From Corynebacterium afermentans subsp. afermentans (GTDB lineage Bacteria > Actinomycetota > Actinomycetes > Mycobacteriales > Mycobacteriaceae), in NCBI RefSeq assembly GCF_030408355.1, contig NZ_CP046606.1, forward strand, positions 1,054,001-1,118,000: 64,000 nucleotides of DNA, read 5' to 3'. The translations under genes were made by a program, and so were the position numbers. This document shows, piece after piece, positions 52,959 through 62,224 of this stretch. Position 1 is the first letter of the stretch. Each line of letters begins with the position of its first letter. The notes beneath the pieces are model-generated. The model searched no databases, was not told where the DNA came from, and saw only the letters and a program-made list of their open reading frames with translations.

Positions 52959-54968
52959 CTACTTGCCCTCCTGCGTTGCCGAGTAGGTGAAGATGTCGTT
53001 CGGAATGTGGACAATCTGGCACGGCTTGCCCGTTGTCCTCGCGAACTGCCTGATTCCCGGTTCGAGCTCCGTTGCGGCGAGCGTGACACCTTCGCCGTCG
53101 TCGAGATGTGCGAGAAGCTCTTCGGTCTTGTCTCTATCGAGTCGGCCTTCGACTACTTTGATGAACATCGAGCCTCGTTTGCCGTCGAAATGGCGGTTGT
53201 CCGGGGTGAGCGAGAAGTTGAGGTTCGCTGCGACAGAGTTGGCGAGCGCCGCACCGGTTGCCGCTTCGGTAAGCGTGACGAGACCCAATTCGGGGACGTA
53301 GTCGAAACACTGCGGTGCAAGGTGGGCGACTGCAAAACCGCCGCCTCCGCGCCAGTTGACGACGCCTTTCTGGTTCTTGGTCTTCGTCGCAGTCTTGAGC
53401 GCTTTGACTACCGCTTCGGTTTTCAATTCGGCGTTCGCTGCGAGCACCTTATTGAGAGCGCTGTTGAACTTCTGGGCGTCTTCCGGTGAGAGCCCCTCGG
53501 GCAGACCTTCCTCGGTCGCGTCAACGCGCTCTTGCTTCTGGATGCTGATTCCGCCCTGGTCTTCGTTATTGATGACCTTCTCAAGGCGGGGGCGAGTAAA
53601 GCGCGTGAAAGTGTCTTCGACTAATTCGCAAGTAACCCAGCGACGTCCCATTTTATGGGCTACCGCGGCGGTTGTTCCCGAACCGGCGAACACATCGATG
53701 ACGACGTCTCCAGGGTTCGTGGCGATGTGGATGATGCGCTCTAGCAGGCGTTCGGGTTTGGGGGTGGAGAACGCCGAAGTTCCCGGGAAGAGAGCTCGAA
53801 TTTCCTTGGCCGCAGTGTCCGTGTGACCCACGTCTTCGTAGGGGAGCAGGCTGACTGGGACTTTGCCCGGCTTCTCATCGAGGTAGGACTTGTAACGGAA
53901 GCGCCCTTCACCGCCCTGGGTGAGCCAGAAACGGGGCCAGTTCCCTTGCGTGTAACGCTTCTTGCCATCCTGAAGGGCTCGACCCACATCGCCAGTTAAT
54001 ACGATGGCTTTGACGCCCCTCCGGACCTCATCAACCTCAATTCCGCAAAGTTGGGCTCTTGTTTCTTCATCTCCAATGTCTACCAGAGCATATTGAGTTG
54101 AGTAGTGCTTCATCTCCTCCAGTACGTCTTCTTGACCTTGTGCCCAGTGACGTCCGCGCGTCGGGTACAACAGTTCCCCGTTAATTGGGTGCTGGATAGC
54201 GTAAACCATTCCCTGGTGGGTGCTGGCGCCGGAAGCGGTTGCATCGGAGTTTGCCCATACCCCTCGGTGGTCCCCATCGGGATTTGAGTATCTAGAGTCC
54301 ATGTCGGCAGTTCGTGGGAGCCGATTAGGAATGAACGCCGAAGACTTCCGGTAGACCAAAATCACATCTGTCACACTCGGGATACCCTTTGAATCATTAC
54401 GAGGAGAGTATGTCTTCTCCCAGGTCATCTCCGTGACGAAGTTCCCGCTGCCGAATACCTCATCCATAAGAACTCTCATCCGGTGGTTCTCAACGTCGTC
54501 CAGGTGAACCCAGATCGAACCGTCATCGCTAAGAAGCTTGCGTAGGTGAACCAGGCGGTCACGCATCATGGTGAGCCATACGGAATGTTCGAGGTTGTCC
54601 TCGTAGTTAGCGAAGGTTTGCGCGGTGTTAAAAGGAGGGTCGATGTAAATGCACTTCACCTTGCCGAGGTACTTCTCGCGTAACTCCGGCACGCGAGTGA
54701 GGGCTTCAAGCACGTCGCCGGACTCACCGAGGATCAGCAAATTGTCCTCAGTCGGGGCTAGATCTGCCCGCTCCGAGTATTGCGTGTCCTCGTCCTTTGG
54801 CGATTGCTCGCCCGTGACTACTTCGTCAACAACGAGTGCCCGAGTCTCGCAGTACCGCGGGTCTTTCGGGTCAACCCACTCGTATGCGTAGCGTCCTTCT
54901 TCACTGGGAATGAGCGCCTTTTCCTTGTTGTACCAGGTCAATTCAAGTAGTTGCTTCGCTCCGGCCAC
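52959..54968 (-). CDS. mod: type III DNA-methyltransferase, Mod subunit
   Basis: Sequence-specific N6-adenine methyltransferase and recognition subunit of the RM system. Of about 669 residues, DPPFNTAQTFANYEDN near residue 111 is motif IV and DVFAGSGTTAAVAHKMG near 428 is motif I, so IV precedes I as in beta-class enzymes. The target-recognition part lies between. GTG 54968 is preferred over the ORF start at 55106 because the family begins with KQLLELTWYNKEKALIP and GAGG precedes it. It is the first gene of mod-res-winged-helix. Confidence 0.92.
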   Translation of the reverse strand: MAGAKQLLELTWYNKEKALIPSEEGRYAYEWVDPKDPRYCETRALVVDEVVTGEQSPKDEDTQYSERADLAPTEDNLLILGESGDVLEALTRVPELREKYLGKVKCIYIDPPFNTAQTFANYEDNLEHSVWLTMMRDRLVHLRKLLSDDGSIWVHLDDVENHRMRVLMDEVFGSGNFVTEMTWEKTYSPRNDSKGIPSVTDVILVYRKSSAFIPNRLPRTADMDSRYSNPDGDHRGVWANSDATASGASTHQGMVYAIQHPINGELLYPTRGRHWAQGQEDVLEEMKHYSTQYALVDIGDEETRAQLCGIEVDEVRRGVKAIVLTGDVGRALQDGKKRYTQGNWPRFWLTQGGEGRFRYKSYLDEKPGKVPVSLLPYEDVGHTDTAAKEIRALFPGTSAFSTPKPERLLERIIHIATNPGDVVIDVFAGSGTTAAVAHKMGRRWVTCELVEDTFTRFTRPRLEKVINNEDQGGISIQKQERVDATEEGLPEGLSPEDAQKFNSALNKVLAANAELKTEAVVKALKTATKTKNQKGVVNWRGGGGFAVAHLAPQCFDYVPELGLVTLTEAATGAALANSVAANLNFSLTPDNRHFDGKRGSMFIKVVEGRLDRDKTEELLAHLDDGEGVTLAATELEPGIRQFARTTGKPCQIVHIPNDIFTYSATQEGK

Positions 54969-55219
54969 CGTTTCGCTGCCTCGTTTCGTCTGTCGGGGCT
55001 GTCCAATAATTCGCACTTTATGGTAGCCGGGGCAGCGACAGGCACGGAAGAAAATACGTCCAGAGACGAACATATTCTTGGATCGCGAGTGTGGTGGGCG
55101 CGTCACCGATCGAAACGGTGTACCGGATTATTTCGACTAAGCGGTCCAAGACGACTCGTCGCCCCGTTAAATTTGAGCGAGAGCTCCGGAAAAAGTTTCC
55201 GAAACCCTCGAGAAAAGCG

Positions 55220-55293
55220 TGCCCCAGGTGAGACTCGAACTCACACTGGACGGGTTTTGAATCCGTTGCCTCTGCCAATTGGGCTACTGGGGC
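55220..55293 (-). tRNA. tRNA with anticodon CAA (nominal tRNA-Leu), short variable arm
   Basis: A 74-nt cloverleaf on the minus strand: acceptor GCCCCAG/CTGGGGC, discriminator A, anticodon arm ACGGA-TTCAAAA-CCCGT (anticodon CAA; the last pair is A-C), T arm GTGAG-TTCGAGT-CTCAC. The variable loop is only about five bases, whereas ordinary tRNA-Leu has a long variable arm. CCA is not encoded. It marks the border between the accessory region and the core genes. Confidence 0.85.
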
Positions 55294-55367
55294 ATCGCCG
55301 GAAAGTATAAAGCAGCGTCGCCCCTGAGCGTGAATCGCCCTGTGGGACAAGCCCACAGGCAGCGAAA

Positions 55368-57476
55368 TCAGAACGGAAGCTGGCCGCGGACCTGATTAAG
55401 TGCAGACTTTGCGGCCGGCGGCAGCGGCAGAGAGTCCGCGTTGAGAACTGCGAAACCGAGCGCGCCTAGCAGTGCGGCCAGGACGCCGATTGCAACGGCG
55501 ATAATGCCACCGGTCGAAGAACCCTGGTTGTCCGTTTCGGACGATGCCGAGCTCGAGTCACTCGGAGTCTCATCCGGCACCGGATCGCACTCGGCGTCGC
55601 GTTTAGCCGGGGTCCCGTCCTTGGTCAGCAAGATCTCCTGCACGTCGTTGTACACGCGGCGCTCGACCTTGACTAGCTCGTAGTCAGAGTCGAGGACCGG
55701 GAACAGGTACACCGGCGAGGTGGTCAGCTTCGCCGCGATGTCGTTGGAGCACTTCAGCGGCTCGAGATCCATCTGCAGGTGTCCGTAGTGCTTGCCACCG
55801 TCCTTGAGCTGGCGGACGCCGTTCTCGTCGTCGACCCACATCTCCGGTTCGTTCGCCTGGGCCATCCACTCGCGGTAGGTGTTGAAGTTGATTGGGGAGT
55901 AGGTGCCGTCCTCGTTCTTCACCCGGTAGTCGCCACGCAGGCCGTCGGCTGCAACGCCGACGTCGAAGTTATGGAAGCCTACGCCGTCACCGTTGTCGTC
56001 GATGAAAGAACGCTCGAACATCTCGTCGTGGCCCGAGATCACGGTAGCTACGCCGTACTTTTCAAACAGCGGGGTGTACACGCGCATCGGCGTGCCCGGC
56101 TGTGCATCCGGGTTGGCGGATGCCGTAGCGGTGCCGTGCACTCCGGAGGAGTATGGGGTGTGGTGGAACTGGACGATGATGAACTGCCCCTTTGCGCGGG
56201 CATCAGCTAGCTGCTTTTCCACCCACTTCCATTGCTCCGAGCCCTCGCCGAAGTCGGGCTGGCTGGTGGCCCCAGCTTTGTGCATCCCGTCCAACGTGAA
56301 CGACGTGTTTGTGTCCGTGCCCCAATCGCCCTTGGTATCGAAGAACTCATTATCAGTGCCCGGGATCGCCTTTTCCTTCTCTACGGCTGCGTTCTCGTCA
56401 GGCAGGCCATTGGTGGAATCCAGGGTGAGGACGGTCACCGGACCGTGGTCCACCCGGTAGTACGAATCCTGATGGTCTGGGTTGTCGGATCCGAAGGTGT
56501 CGAAGTAGGTCATGTACGCATTGCGACCCTTCGCGGCACCCCATGCGACGCCGTCTTCGTCCTGGTAGGAACCGTTGGATGCGCCGAACGTCTCCCAGTT
56601 GCCCAGGGCTGTCAGCATTGGGGTGGAGCCCGCGATATCGCCGTGCTCGCCGGCGACATAGCCGAAGTATTCGTCCCAGCCCGGTTGGTAGCCGCCGCCC
56701 TGGCCGAGGTCACCCGCCACAAGGAGCAGGTCCGGGTTTTGCTTCGTAATCTCCCGGATGTTGTGCTTCATCGCTTCGTCCTGGGTGAGCGGGTAACGCG
56801 GCTCGAGGACCTCCTGGCGCTTGTTGCTGCCGAACTTCTCAAACCACTTCGAGCCTTCGCTCGGGCGGTCCAGGGAGCCCTCGGCGAACGTGCGGTTGCG
56901 CTCCCACTCGCGTGCGCCGTTCTTTTTGGGGCGGCCCGCAGGTTCGGTCTCGGTGTCCGAGAACGCCACGATGCGGATGTTGCCCCAGTCGTCGGCGGTG
57001 GGGGCGGTGGTGAAGGAATTCGTTTTCGCTTCACCGTCGAGTGTCGCGGTGTACTTGTACGTCGTTGCGGGCTTCAGGCCAGAGAACGTCACCGAGTACT
57101 TGTAGTTGTTGTTGGACTTCAGCCAGGACCCCTGCTCCAGGCCATCGATCTCTTGGGCGCGCTCGCCCTCGGTGTAACGCAGGTTATCTTGCAGCTTGCC
57201 TTTGACGGTCTCTTTTGCAAGCTCCTTGCCGGATTCCTCGAGAGTCACTGTCGCGTCGGTGCCCAGTTCGCCGAAGAAGTTCAGAGTCATCTGATTGGCC
57301 GCCGGCATTTGCAGATAGGGCAGCACGCGGAACCCCGGCTGCGGTTCCTTCGGGTGTTCATTGATGTCCAGGTAGGTGAAGTTCGGGGCCTCTGCGGCGG
57401 TAGCGCCGGGTGTAGCAACCGGAGCGAGAAGCGCCGCGGCCGCGATGACGGTGGCAGGAATGCGGTGGCGGAACAT
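55368..57476 (-). CDS. second surface-anchored purple-acid-phosphatase-like phosphoesterase
   Basis: A 702-residue exported metallophosphoesterase related to that at 10625-12676. Signal peptide to about residue 27 (ATPGATAAEA). A PAP-type N-terminal domain carries TYKYTATLDG. The catalytic domain has IVAFSDTETE, LLVAGDLGQGGG, ALGNWETFG, VQFHHTPYSSG and VISGHDEMFER, matching the calcineurin-type metal ligands; ALGNWET replaces the usual GNHE, so one ligand is changed (Asn kept, His to Trp). After a Ser/Glu-rich linker comes a C-terminal helix (GGIIAVAIGVLAALLGALGF, residues about 655-675) and basic tail. No long Thr stalk. Its ATG is about 140 bases from the divergent polA. Confidence 0.88.
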   Translation of the reverse strand: MFRHRIPATVIAAAALLAPVATPGATAAEAPNFTYLDINEHPKEPQPGFRVLPYLQMPAANQMTLNFFGELGTDATVTLEESGKELAKETVKGKLQDNLRYTEGERAQEIDGLEQGSWLKSNNNYKYSVTFSGLKPATTYKYTATLDGEAKTNSFTTAPTADDWGNIRIVAFSDTETEPAGRPKKNGAREWERNRTFAEGSLDRPSEGSKWFEKFGSNKRQEVLEPRYPLTQDEAMKHNIREITKQNPDLLLVAGDLGQGGGYQPGWDEYFGYVAGEHGDIAGSTPMLTALGNWETFGASNGSYQDEDGVAWGAAKGRNAYMTYFDTFGSDNPDHQDSYYRVDHGPVTVLTLDSTNGLPDENAAVEKEKAIPGTDNEFFDTKGDWGTDTNTSFTLDGMHKAGATSQPDFGEGSEQWKWVEKQLADARAKGQFIIVQFHHTPYSSGVHGTATASANPDAQPGTPMRVYTPLFEKYGVATVISGHDEMFERSFIDDNGDGVGFHNFDVGVAADGLRGDYRVKNEDGTYSPINFNTYREWMAQANEPEMWVDDENGVRQLKDGGKHYGHLQMDLEPLKCSNDIAAKLTTSPVYLFPVLDSDYELVKVERRVYNDVQEILLTKDGTPAKRDAECDPVPDETPSDSSSASSETDNQGSSTGGIIAVAIGVLAALLGALGFAVLNADSLPLPPAAKSALNQVRGQLPF

Positions 57477-57615
57477 GAAAGGATCCTTTCCTTAACAATG
57501 GCTGGGAAACTTCATTGAATCTCAGGGACGTGAACTGCAGGTGATTTCCATGGGAAAAGTAGGTGAACCACGGCCACCTAGATGGTTGCGGAGGGTGGCA
57601 GGTAGCTTTGATTCC

Positions 57616-60273
57616 GTGAGCGATACACCCGAGAACACGAAGCGACTGTTGCTTATCGACGGCCACTCGATGGCCTTCCGCGCCTTTTACGCGCTGCCCG
57701 CGGAGAACTTCTCCACCTCAGGTGGCCAGCACACGAATGCGGTCTACGGGTTTCTATCCATGTTCGCCAATATCTTGGCGGACGAGAAGCCGACGCACGC
57801 CGCCGTCGCCTTCGATGTGGGCCGTAAGACGTTCCGCACGGAGCGTTTCCCGGAGTACAAGGCGCAGCGCGAGGCCGCGCCGCCGGAGTTCAAGGGCCAG
57901 GTGCCGATCATCGAAGACGTGCTGGGCGACCTCGGCATCACCACCTTGAGCAAGGAGAACTTCGAGGCGGACGACATCGTCGCCACGCTGGTGACCCAGG
58001 CGCGTGCCGAGGGCGACTTCGAGATCGTGCTGGTCAGCGGCGACCGTGACTACATCCAGCTTGTGGACGGCATCACCACGCTGATGTATCCCACCCGCGG
58101 CGTGTCCACCATGACCCGTTTCACCCCGGAGGAGGTGGAGCACAAGTACGGCCTGACGCCTGCGCAGTACCCGGACTTCGCGGCGCTGCGCGGGGATCCG
58201 TCGGACAACCTGCCCAGCGTGCCGAAAGTGGGGGAGAAGACCGCCACCAAGTGGATCACGCAGTACGGCAGCCTCGAAGGGCTCATCGAAAACGCCGACG
58301 AGCTCAAGGGCGTCGCCGCCAACAACTTCCGTGAGCGCATCGACCAGGTGCGCCTCAACCGCGAGCTCACGCAGATGGTCACCGACGTCGAGCTGCCCGT
58401 CGCCCCGAACGATCTGGAGCTCAAGCCGGCGGACGTCACCCAAGTCGCCTCCCGCTTCGACGACCTCGAATTCGGCGTTAATCTCCGCGAGCGCGTCCTC
58501 GCCGCCGTTCCTACCGACGGCACCGCGCCCGAGACAGAGACCGTCGAACTTGAAGACGTCACTATCGACGACGAACCGCTGGACACCTGGCTCAGTAGCC
58601 GTCAGGACGACGGTCTTGCCGTCTACGTCTCTGGCAATGCCACGCCCGGACAGGGCGATGTGGTGGCGCTGGCGATCGTCGATAAGCAAAGGCACGGTGT
58701 GTCCAAGCTCGCCGCAGACTTGAGTGCCGCGGAGGACGCCGCGGTGAAGCAGTGGCTCGAGTCGGACGCGCCGAAGTACATGCACGAGGCGAAGGCCGCC
58801 TACCACATGCTGCGCGGCCGCGGCATCGAGCTCGCCGGCATCGCGCACGACACCGCGATTGCCGCGTATCTGCTGCGCCCGGGCCAGCGCACGTATGCAT
58901 TGGAGGATATTTACCAGCGCCACCTGCAACGCCAGCTCAACGTCGGCTCGGACCAGATGAGCCTGCTCGGCGATACTGCGGACGTGGATGCGGCCGCTGC
59001 GATCCTGGAGCTGTCAGCGGAGCTGACGAAGGAGCTGCGCGAGATCGACTCCTACGAGCTCTACGCGGACCTGGAGCTGCCGCTGGTCACCGTGCTTGCG
59101 GAAATGGAGCACACCGGCATCGCCGTGGATCTGGACGTGCTGGAAAACCAGCGCAAGGAGCTCACGCTGAAGGTGGAGCAGATTGAACAGGAGGCGCGCC
59201 AGCTTGTGGACGAGCCTTCGCTAAACCTGTCTTCGCCGAAGCAGTTGTCCGCAGTGCTCTTTGACAAACTCGAGCTGCCGAAGACGAAGAAAACCAAGAC
59301 TGGGTACTCGACGGCCGCGGGCGAAATCGAGGCGTTGGCGGAGAAGAACCCGCACCCGTTTTTGGACCACCTGCTGGCGCACCGCGAGCACCAGAAACTC
59401 AAGTCCACCATCGAGGGCCTGATTAAAACGGTGCAGCCGGACGAGCGCATCCACACCACGTTCAACCAGACCGTGGCATCCACAGGCCGCTTAAGCTCCG
59501 CGGAGCCGAACTTGCAGAACATCCCGGTGCGCACCGAAGCCGGCCGCGTCATCCGCTCCGCGTTCGTGGTGGGCGAGGGCTACGAGTGCCTGCTCACGGC
59601 GGACTACTCGCAGATTGAGATGCGCGTGATGGCGCACTTAAGCCAGGACGAGGGGCTGATTGAGGCCTACCGCGCGGGCGAGGACCTGCACAACTTTGTG
59701 GGCTCGCGCGTGTTCGACGTGCCCATCGACCAGGTCACCCCGGAGCTGCGCCGCCGCGTCAAAGCGATGTCCTACGGGCTGGTCTACGGACTGTCGGCGT
59801 ACGGGTTGTCCAACCAGTTGTCTATCTCCGCCGGCGAAGCAAAAGACATTATGGCCAGCTACTTCGAACGCTTCGGCGGCGTGAAGCGCTACCTGGATGA
59901 GGTGGTGGAGCAGGCGCGTCGCGACGGCTTCACGTCCACCGTGTTCGGCCGCCGCCGCTACCTGCCGGAGCTGAACAGCGACAACCGGGTCGCGCGCGAG
60001 AACGCAGAGCGCGCCGCCTTGAACGCGCCGATCCAGGGCACGGCCGCGGACATCATCAAGGTGGCCATGCTGCGTGTGGCCGCGGCGTTGGAAGGCAAGA
60101 AGTCCCGCGTGTTGCTCCAGGTTCACGACGAGCTTGTTGTCGAGATCGCCCCGGGCGAGCTGGACGAGGTCCGCGAGATCCTCGAGCGGGAGATGGACGG
60201 CGCCATCGAGCTGCTCGTCCCGTTGGAGGTCTCCGCTGGTACGGGCGGCAACTGGGACGCGGCCGCGCACTAG
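57616..60273 (+). CDS. polA: DNA polymerase I
   Basis: Repair and Okazaki-fragment polymerase, 885 residues from GTG 57616 (SDTPENTKRLLLIDGHSMAFR). The 5' nuclease domain has the Asp-rich motifs DGHSMAFRAF and EADDIVATL, and LRGDPSDNLPSVPKVG. The middle 3'-5' exonuclease domain lacks the DEDD acidic residues (the region around VYVSGNATPGQG), as in other actinobacterial PolA, so proofreading is probably absent. The polymerase domain has DYSQIEMRVMAHLS near residue 662, RRVKAMSYGLVYGLSAYG and QVHDELVVE near 836. The frame extends upstream to 57541, but the GTG fits family alignment. Confidence 0.96.
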   Translation: MSDTPENTKRLLLIDGHSMAFRAFYALPAENFSTSGGQHTNAVYGFLSMFANILADEKPTHAAVAFDVGRKTFRTERFPEYKAQREAAPPEFKGQVPIIEDVLGDLGITTLSKENFEADDIVATLVTQARAEGDFEIVLVSGDRDYIQLVDGITTLMYPTRGVSTMTRFTPEEVEHKYGLTPAQYPDFAALRGDPSDNLPSVPKVGEKTATKWITQYGSLEGLIENADELKGVAANNFRERIDQVRLNRELTQMVTDVELPVAPNDLELKPADVTQVASRFDDLEFGVNLRERVLAAVPTDGTAPETETVELEDVTIDDEPLDTWLSSRQDDGLAVYVSGNATPGQGDVVALAIVDKQRHGVSKLAADLSAAEDAAVKQWLESDAPKYMHEAKAAYHMLRGRGIELAGIAHDTAIAAYLLRPGQRTYALEDIYQRHLQRQLNVGSDQMSLLGDTADVDAAAAILELSAELTKELREIDSYELYADLELPLVTVLAEMEHTGIAVDLDVLENQRKELTLKVEQIEQEARQLVDEPSLNLSSPKQLSAVLFDKLELPKTKKTKTGYSTAAGEIEALAEKNPHPFLDHLLAHREHQKLKSTIEGLIKTVQPDERIHTTFNQTVASTGRLSSAEPNLQNIPVRTEAGRVIRSAFVVGEGYECLLTADYSQIEMRVMAHLSQDEGLIEAYRAGEDLHNFVGSRVFDVPIDQVTPELRRRVKAMSYGLVYGLSAYGLSNQLSISAGEAKDIMASYFERFGGVKRYLDEVVEQARRDGFTSTVFGRRRYLPELNSDNRVARENAERAALNAPIQGTAADIIKVAMLRVAAALEGKKSRVLLQVHDELVVEIAPGELDEVREILEREMDGAIELLVPLEVSAGTGGNWDAAAH

Positions 60274-60296
60274 GCATTCCGAGGGAGCAACACGAA

Positions 60297-60328
60297 GGCG
60301 GGTAGGAACGCATCGGTTCCTACCCGCC
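60297..60328 (+). terminator. hairpin after polA
   Basis: A 13-bp perfect stem starting GGCGGGTAGGAAC with a 6-base loop, 24 bases after the polA stop; no T-run. Confidence 0.75.
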
Positions 60329-60684
60329 ACGCGCACGGCACCCCTCCCACCGCCGTGATCCCCCGTGGAGCCTCCCCCAGCAGCTCCGAGTGTGTATTCA
60401 ATTGTGGACCTCCCCTTGGGGGAAGGGGCCGCCGGGAGTGGCCGAGACCGGGCTGGGGCTTAGATTTCACCCCTGGCCAGGTCGTCCCCCGAAAGCCAAG
60501 CGCGACCTTACCGGCAGGTAAGGAAACGCTCAACGGTTCCACAGGATCTACTCAGTATCGAACGTCCGGTGAACTTGAGCACCTGAATAGTTGGACGGCT
60601 GGCCAGCATAAAATAGCGCTCAGTTACGTGGAGTTCACTTCCGCGTAACTGAGCGTTTCGCCCCCGGTTTGTACCCCCGTGGCG
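60329..60684. other. intergenic region with a second strong hairpin
   Basis: No gene is visible. At 60617-60655 a perfect 12-bp stem (CGCTCAGTTACG with its complement) and 15-base loop lies 30 bases after the stop of the convergent membrane-protein gene in its own sense, so it probably ends that transcript. A C/G-rich stretch at 60360-60440 has short imperfect inverted pieces of uncertain meaning. Confidence 0.55.
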
Positions 60685-61917
60685 CTAAAGCAGGTCGTTG
60701 AGTGACCGTCGCCCGTTGTCGTCTTCGGACGACTCGATCTCCTCCTCGAGTGCTTCCTTGAACTCGTCCTCTTCCAGGTTCGATTCGCTGGCGAGATCGT
60801 CGACTTCCTTACCGTCCCCGGCCTCGACCGCATCGGCGCGGCGCTCGCCTTCGTCCTTCAACTCACTGCGGTGGCGCAGATAGGTCACCGTCATCACTGC
60901 CATCACGAACAAGCCAAGGTAGCCCAGGATCGGATACAAGCTGCTCACCAGCGGCTGGAAGCCGGCGAAGGAAAGGCCGAAGCCGACGATGCAGGCAATG
61001 GCGTACACGGGGTAGAAGCGCTCCGGCTTCTTGCGGGTGAGGCGCTTTGCCAACGCGTAGAACATGCCCAGGCAGGTGTTGAAGACCATGAGGAAGATCA
61101 CCCAGGTCATGATGAAGCCGAGCACCGGATCCACGTTGTCGATCACGGCGAGCAGCGGCATGTCGTTGCCATTGACGGACTCCACTTGGATCAGCAGCGA
61201 TGCCACCAGGAGGGCCAACATCACCGCGTAAATCACGCCGCCGAGGATGCCGCCGAGACGGGTGCTTTTCGTGTCGAACTCGTCGCCTGCCATCACCAGC
61301 GCCATGGATACGCCGCACAGCGCGTTAAGGCCTGTGTGGTTGAGCGCTCCCAGCCACCAGTATGGGGTGCCGTCTGCGCGGGAGACCTCCTGCTGGGCGT
61401 AGCTGCCCACCTCACTCCAGCTCACGTCCACCTGGGTGAAGGAGTAGATGCTGCCAATCAGCACGAACACCACAAGTAGTGGGGTGGCCCAGCCGATCAC
61501 CGAGGAGACCTTGTCCACGTCGAACCGGCCGACAATCAGCATGAGCGCAAGCATTGCCACAGCACCCACCCAGATAGGCCACCCAAACGACTGCCTCAGG
61601 TTCGACCCGGCGCCGGCGAACATGACAAACCCGACGGAGAACATGCACGCCACCGCGGACCAGTCCATGATGAAGGCTGCGGGCTTAGAGGTGACGTTGT
61701 AGAAGACCTCGTTGTGCTCACGCGCCAGGAAATATGAGCCGAAGGTCATGAACGCTGTCGCAGCGAACAGCATGGTGACACTAGCTAAAATCACGCCGTA
61801 GAACCCGTTGGTGCCGTAGGCGACGAAGTACTGTAGCGCCTCCATGCCGGAGGCGAAGCCAGCACCGACAACGATGCCGACAAATGATGCAGCGACTGCG
61901 AGGCTGCGTTTCCACAT
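60685..61917 (-). CDS. YkvI-type multi-pass membrane protein
   Basis: A 410-residue membrane protein, about ten helices (residues 5-350), of the YkvI family within the APC superfamily. It begins AVAASFVGIVVGAGFASGMEALQYF, the first-helix Gly motif of Na+-coupled LeuT-fold carriers. The last 65 residues are a highly acidic cytoplasmic tail (SNLEEDEFKEALEEEIESSEDD), longer than usual. Substrate unknown. The gene lies between polA and rpsA in minus orientation, as in other corynebacteria. Confidence 0.75.
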   Translation of the reverse strand: MWKRSLAVAASFVGIVVGAGFASGMEALQYFVAYGTNGFYGVILASVTMLFAATAFMTFGSYFLAREHNEVFYNVTSKPAAFIMDWSAVACMFSVGFVMFAGAGSNLRQSFGWPIWVGAVAMLALMLIVGRFDVDKVSSVIGWATPLLVVFVLIGSIYSFTQVDVSWSEVGSYAQQEVSRADGTPYWWLGALNHTGLNALCGVSMALVMAGDEFDTKSTRLGGILGGVIYAVMLALLVASLLIQVESVNGNDMPLLAVIDNVDPVLGFIMTWVIFLMVFNTCLGMFYALAKRLTRKKPERFYPVYAIACIVGFGLSFAGFQPLVSSLYPILGYLGLFVMAVMTVTYLRHRSELKDEGERRADAVEAGDGKEVDDLASESNLEEDEFKEALEEEIESSEDDNGRRSLNDLL

Positions 61918-62224
61918 AAAAACTGCTCCAATTGCGTTACTTATGGCAAGTATTGGTGTCTGTTAATGCTAGCGGTCGGGGCAAACCGGAGGGGCGTCGG
62001 AAAGCACCTGCGAATTATTTGCTCTAGCTGGGCAAAGTGTCTACACTCGTGCGGGCGTGTCTACGCGTGAGCGCGGTGCCCACCGTAATAGGAGGGTGAG
62101 GTGGCCGTTGCGGCGCGAGATCGGCGCACGCGAGCTTACGGCTTCTAGCTGCGGGTTTACGTGGTCGAGAGAGGCGCTCCTGTCCAATCACGATCTCCTA
62201 TTTTTTTCGGAGCACATAGAACTT
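61918..62224. other. promoter region between the membrane gene and rpsA
   Basis: The 307-base stretch serves two divergent genes. AGGAGGGTGAGG at 62091-62102 looks like a ribosome-binding site but is 120 bases before the rpsA ATG, so a long rpsA leader or a short leader ORF (from GTG 62101) is possible. A poly-T run (62200-62207) lies near the start. Confidence 0.4.

Noticed and set aside
55220..55293. Phage or integrative-element attachment site at the tRNA
   Set aside because: I found no integrase gene and no second copy of the tRNA 3' end elsewhere in the window.
62057..62224. N-terminal extension of ribosomal protein S1
   Set aside because: The frame is open, but homologues start at MRTSNAPQVAIND-type sequence and the extension has no S1-like residues.
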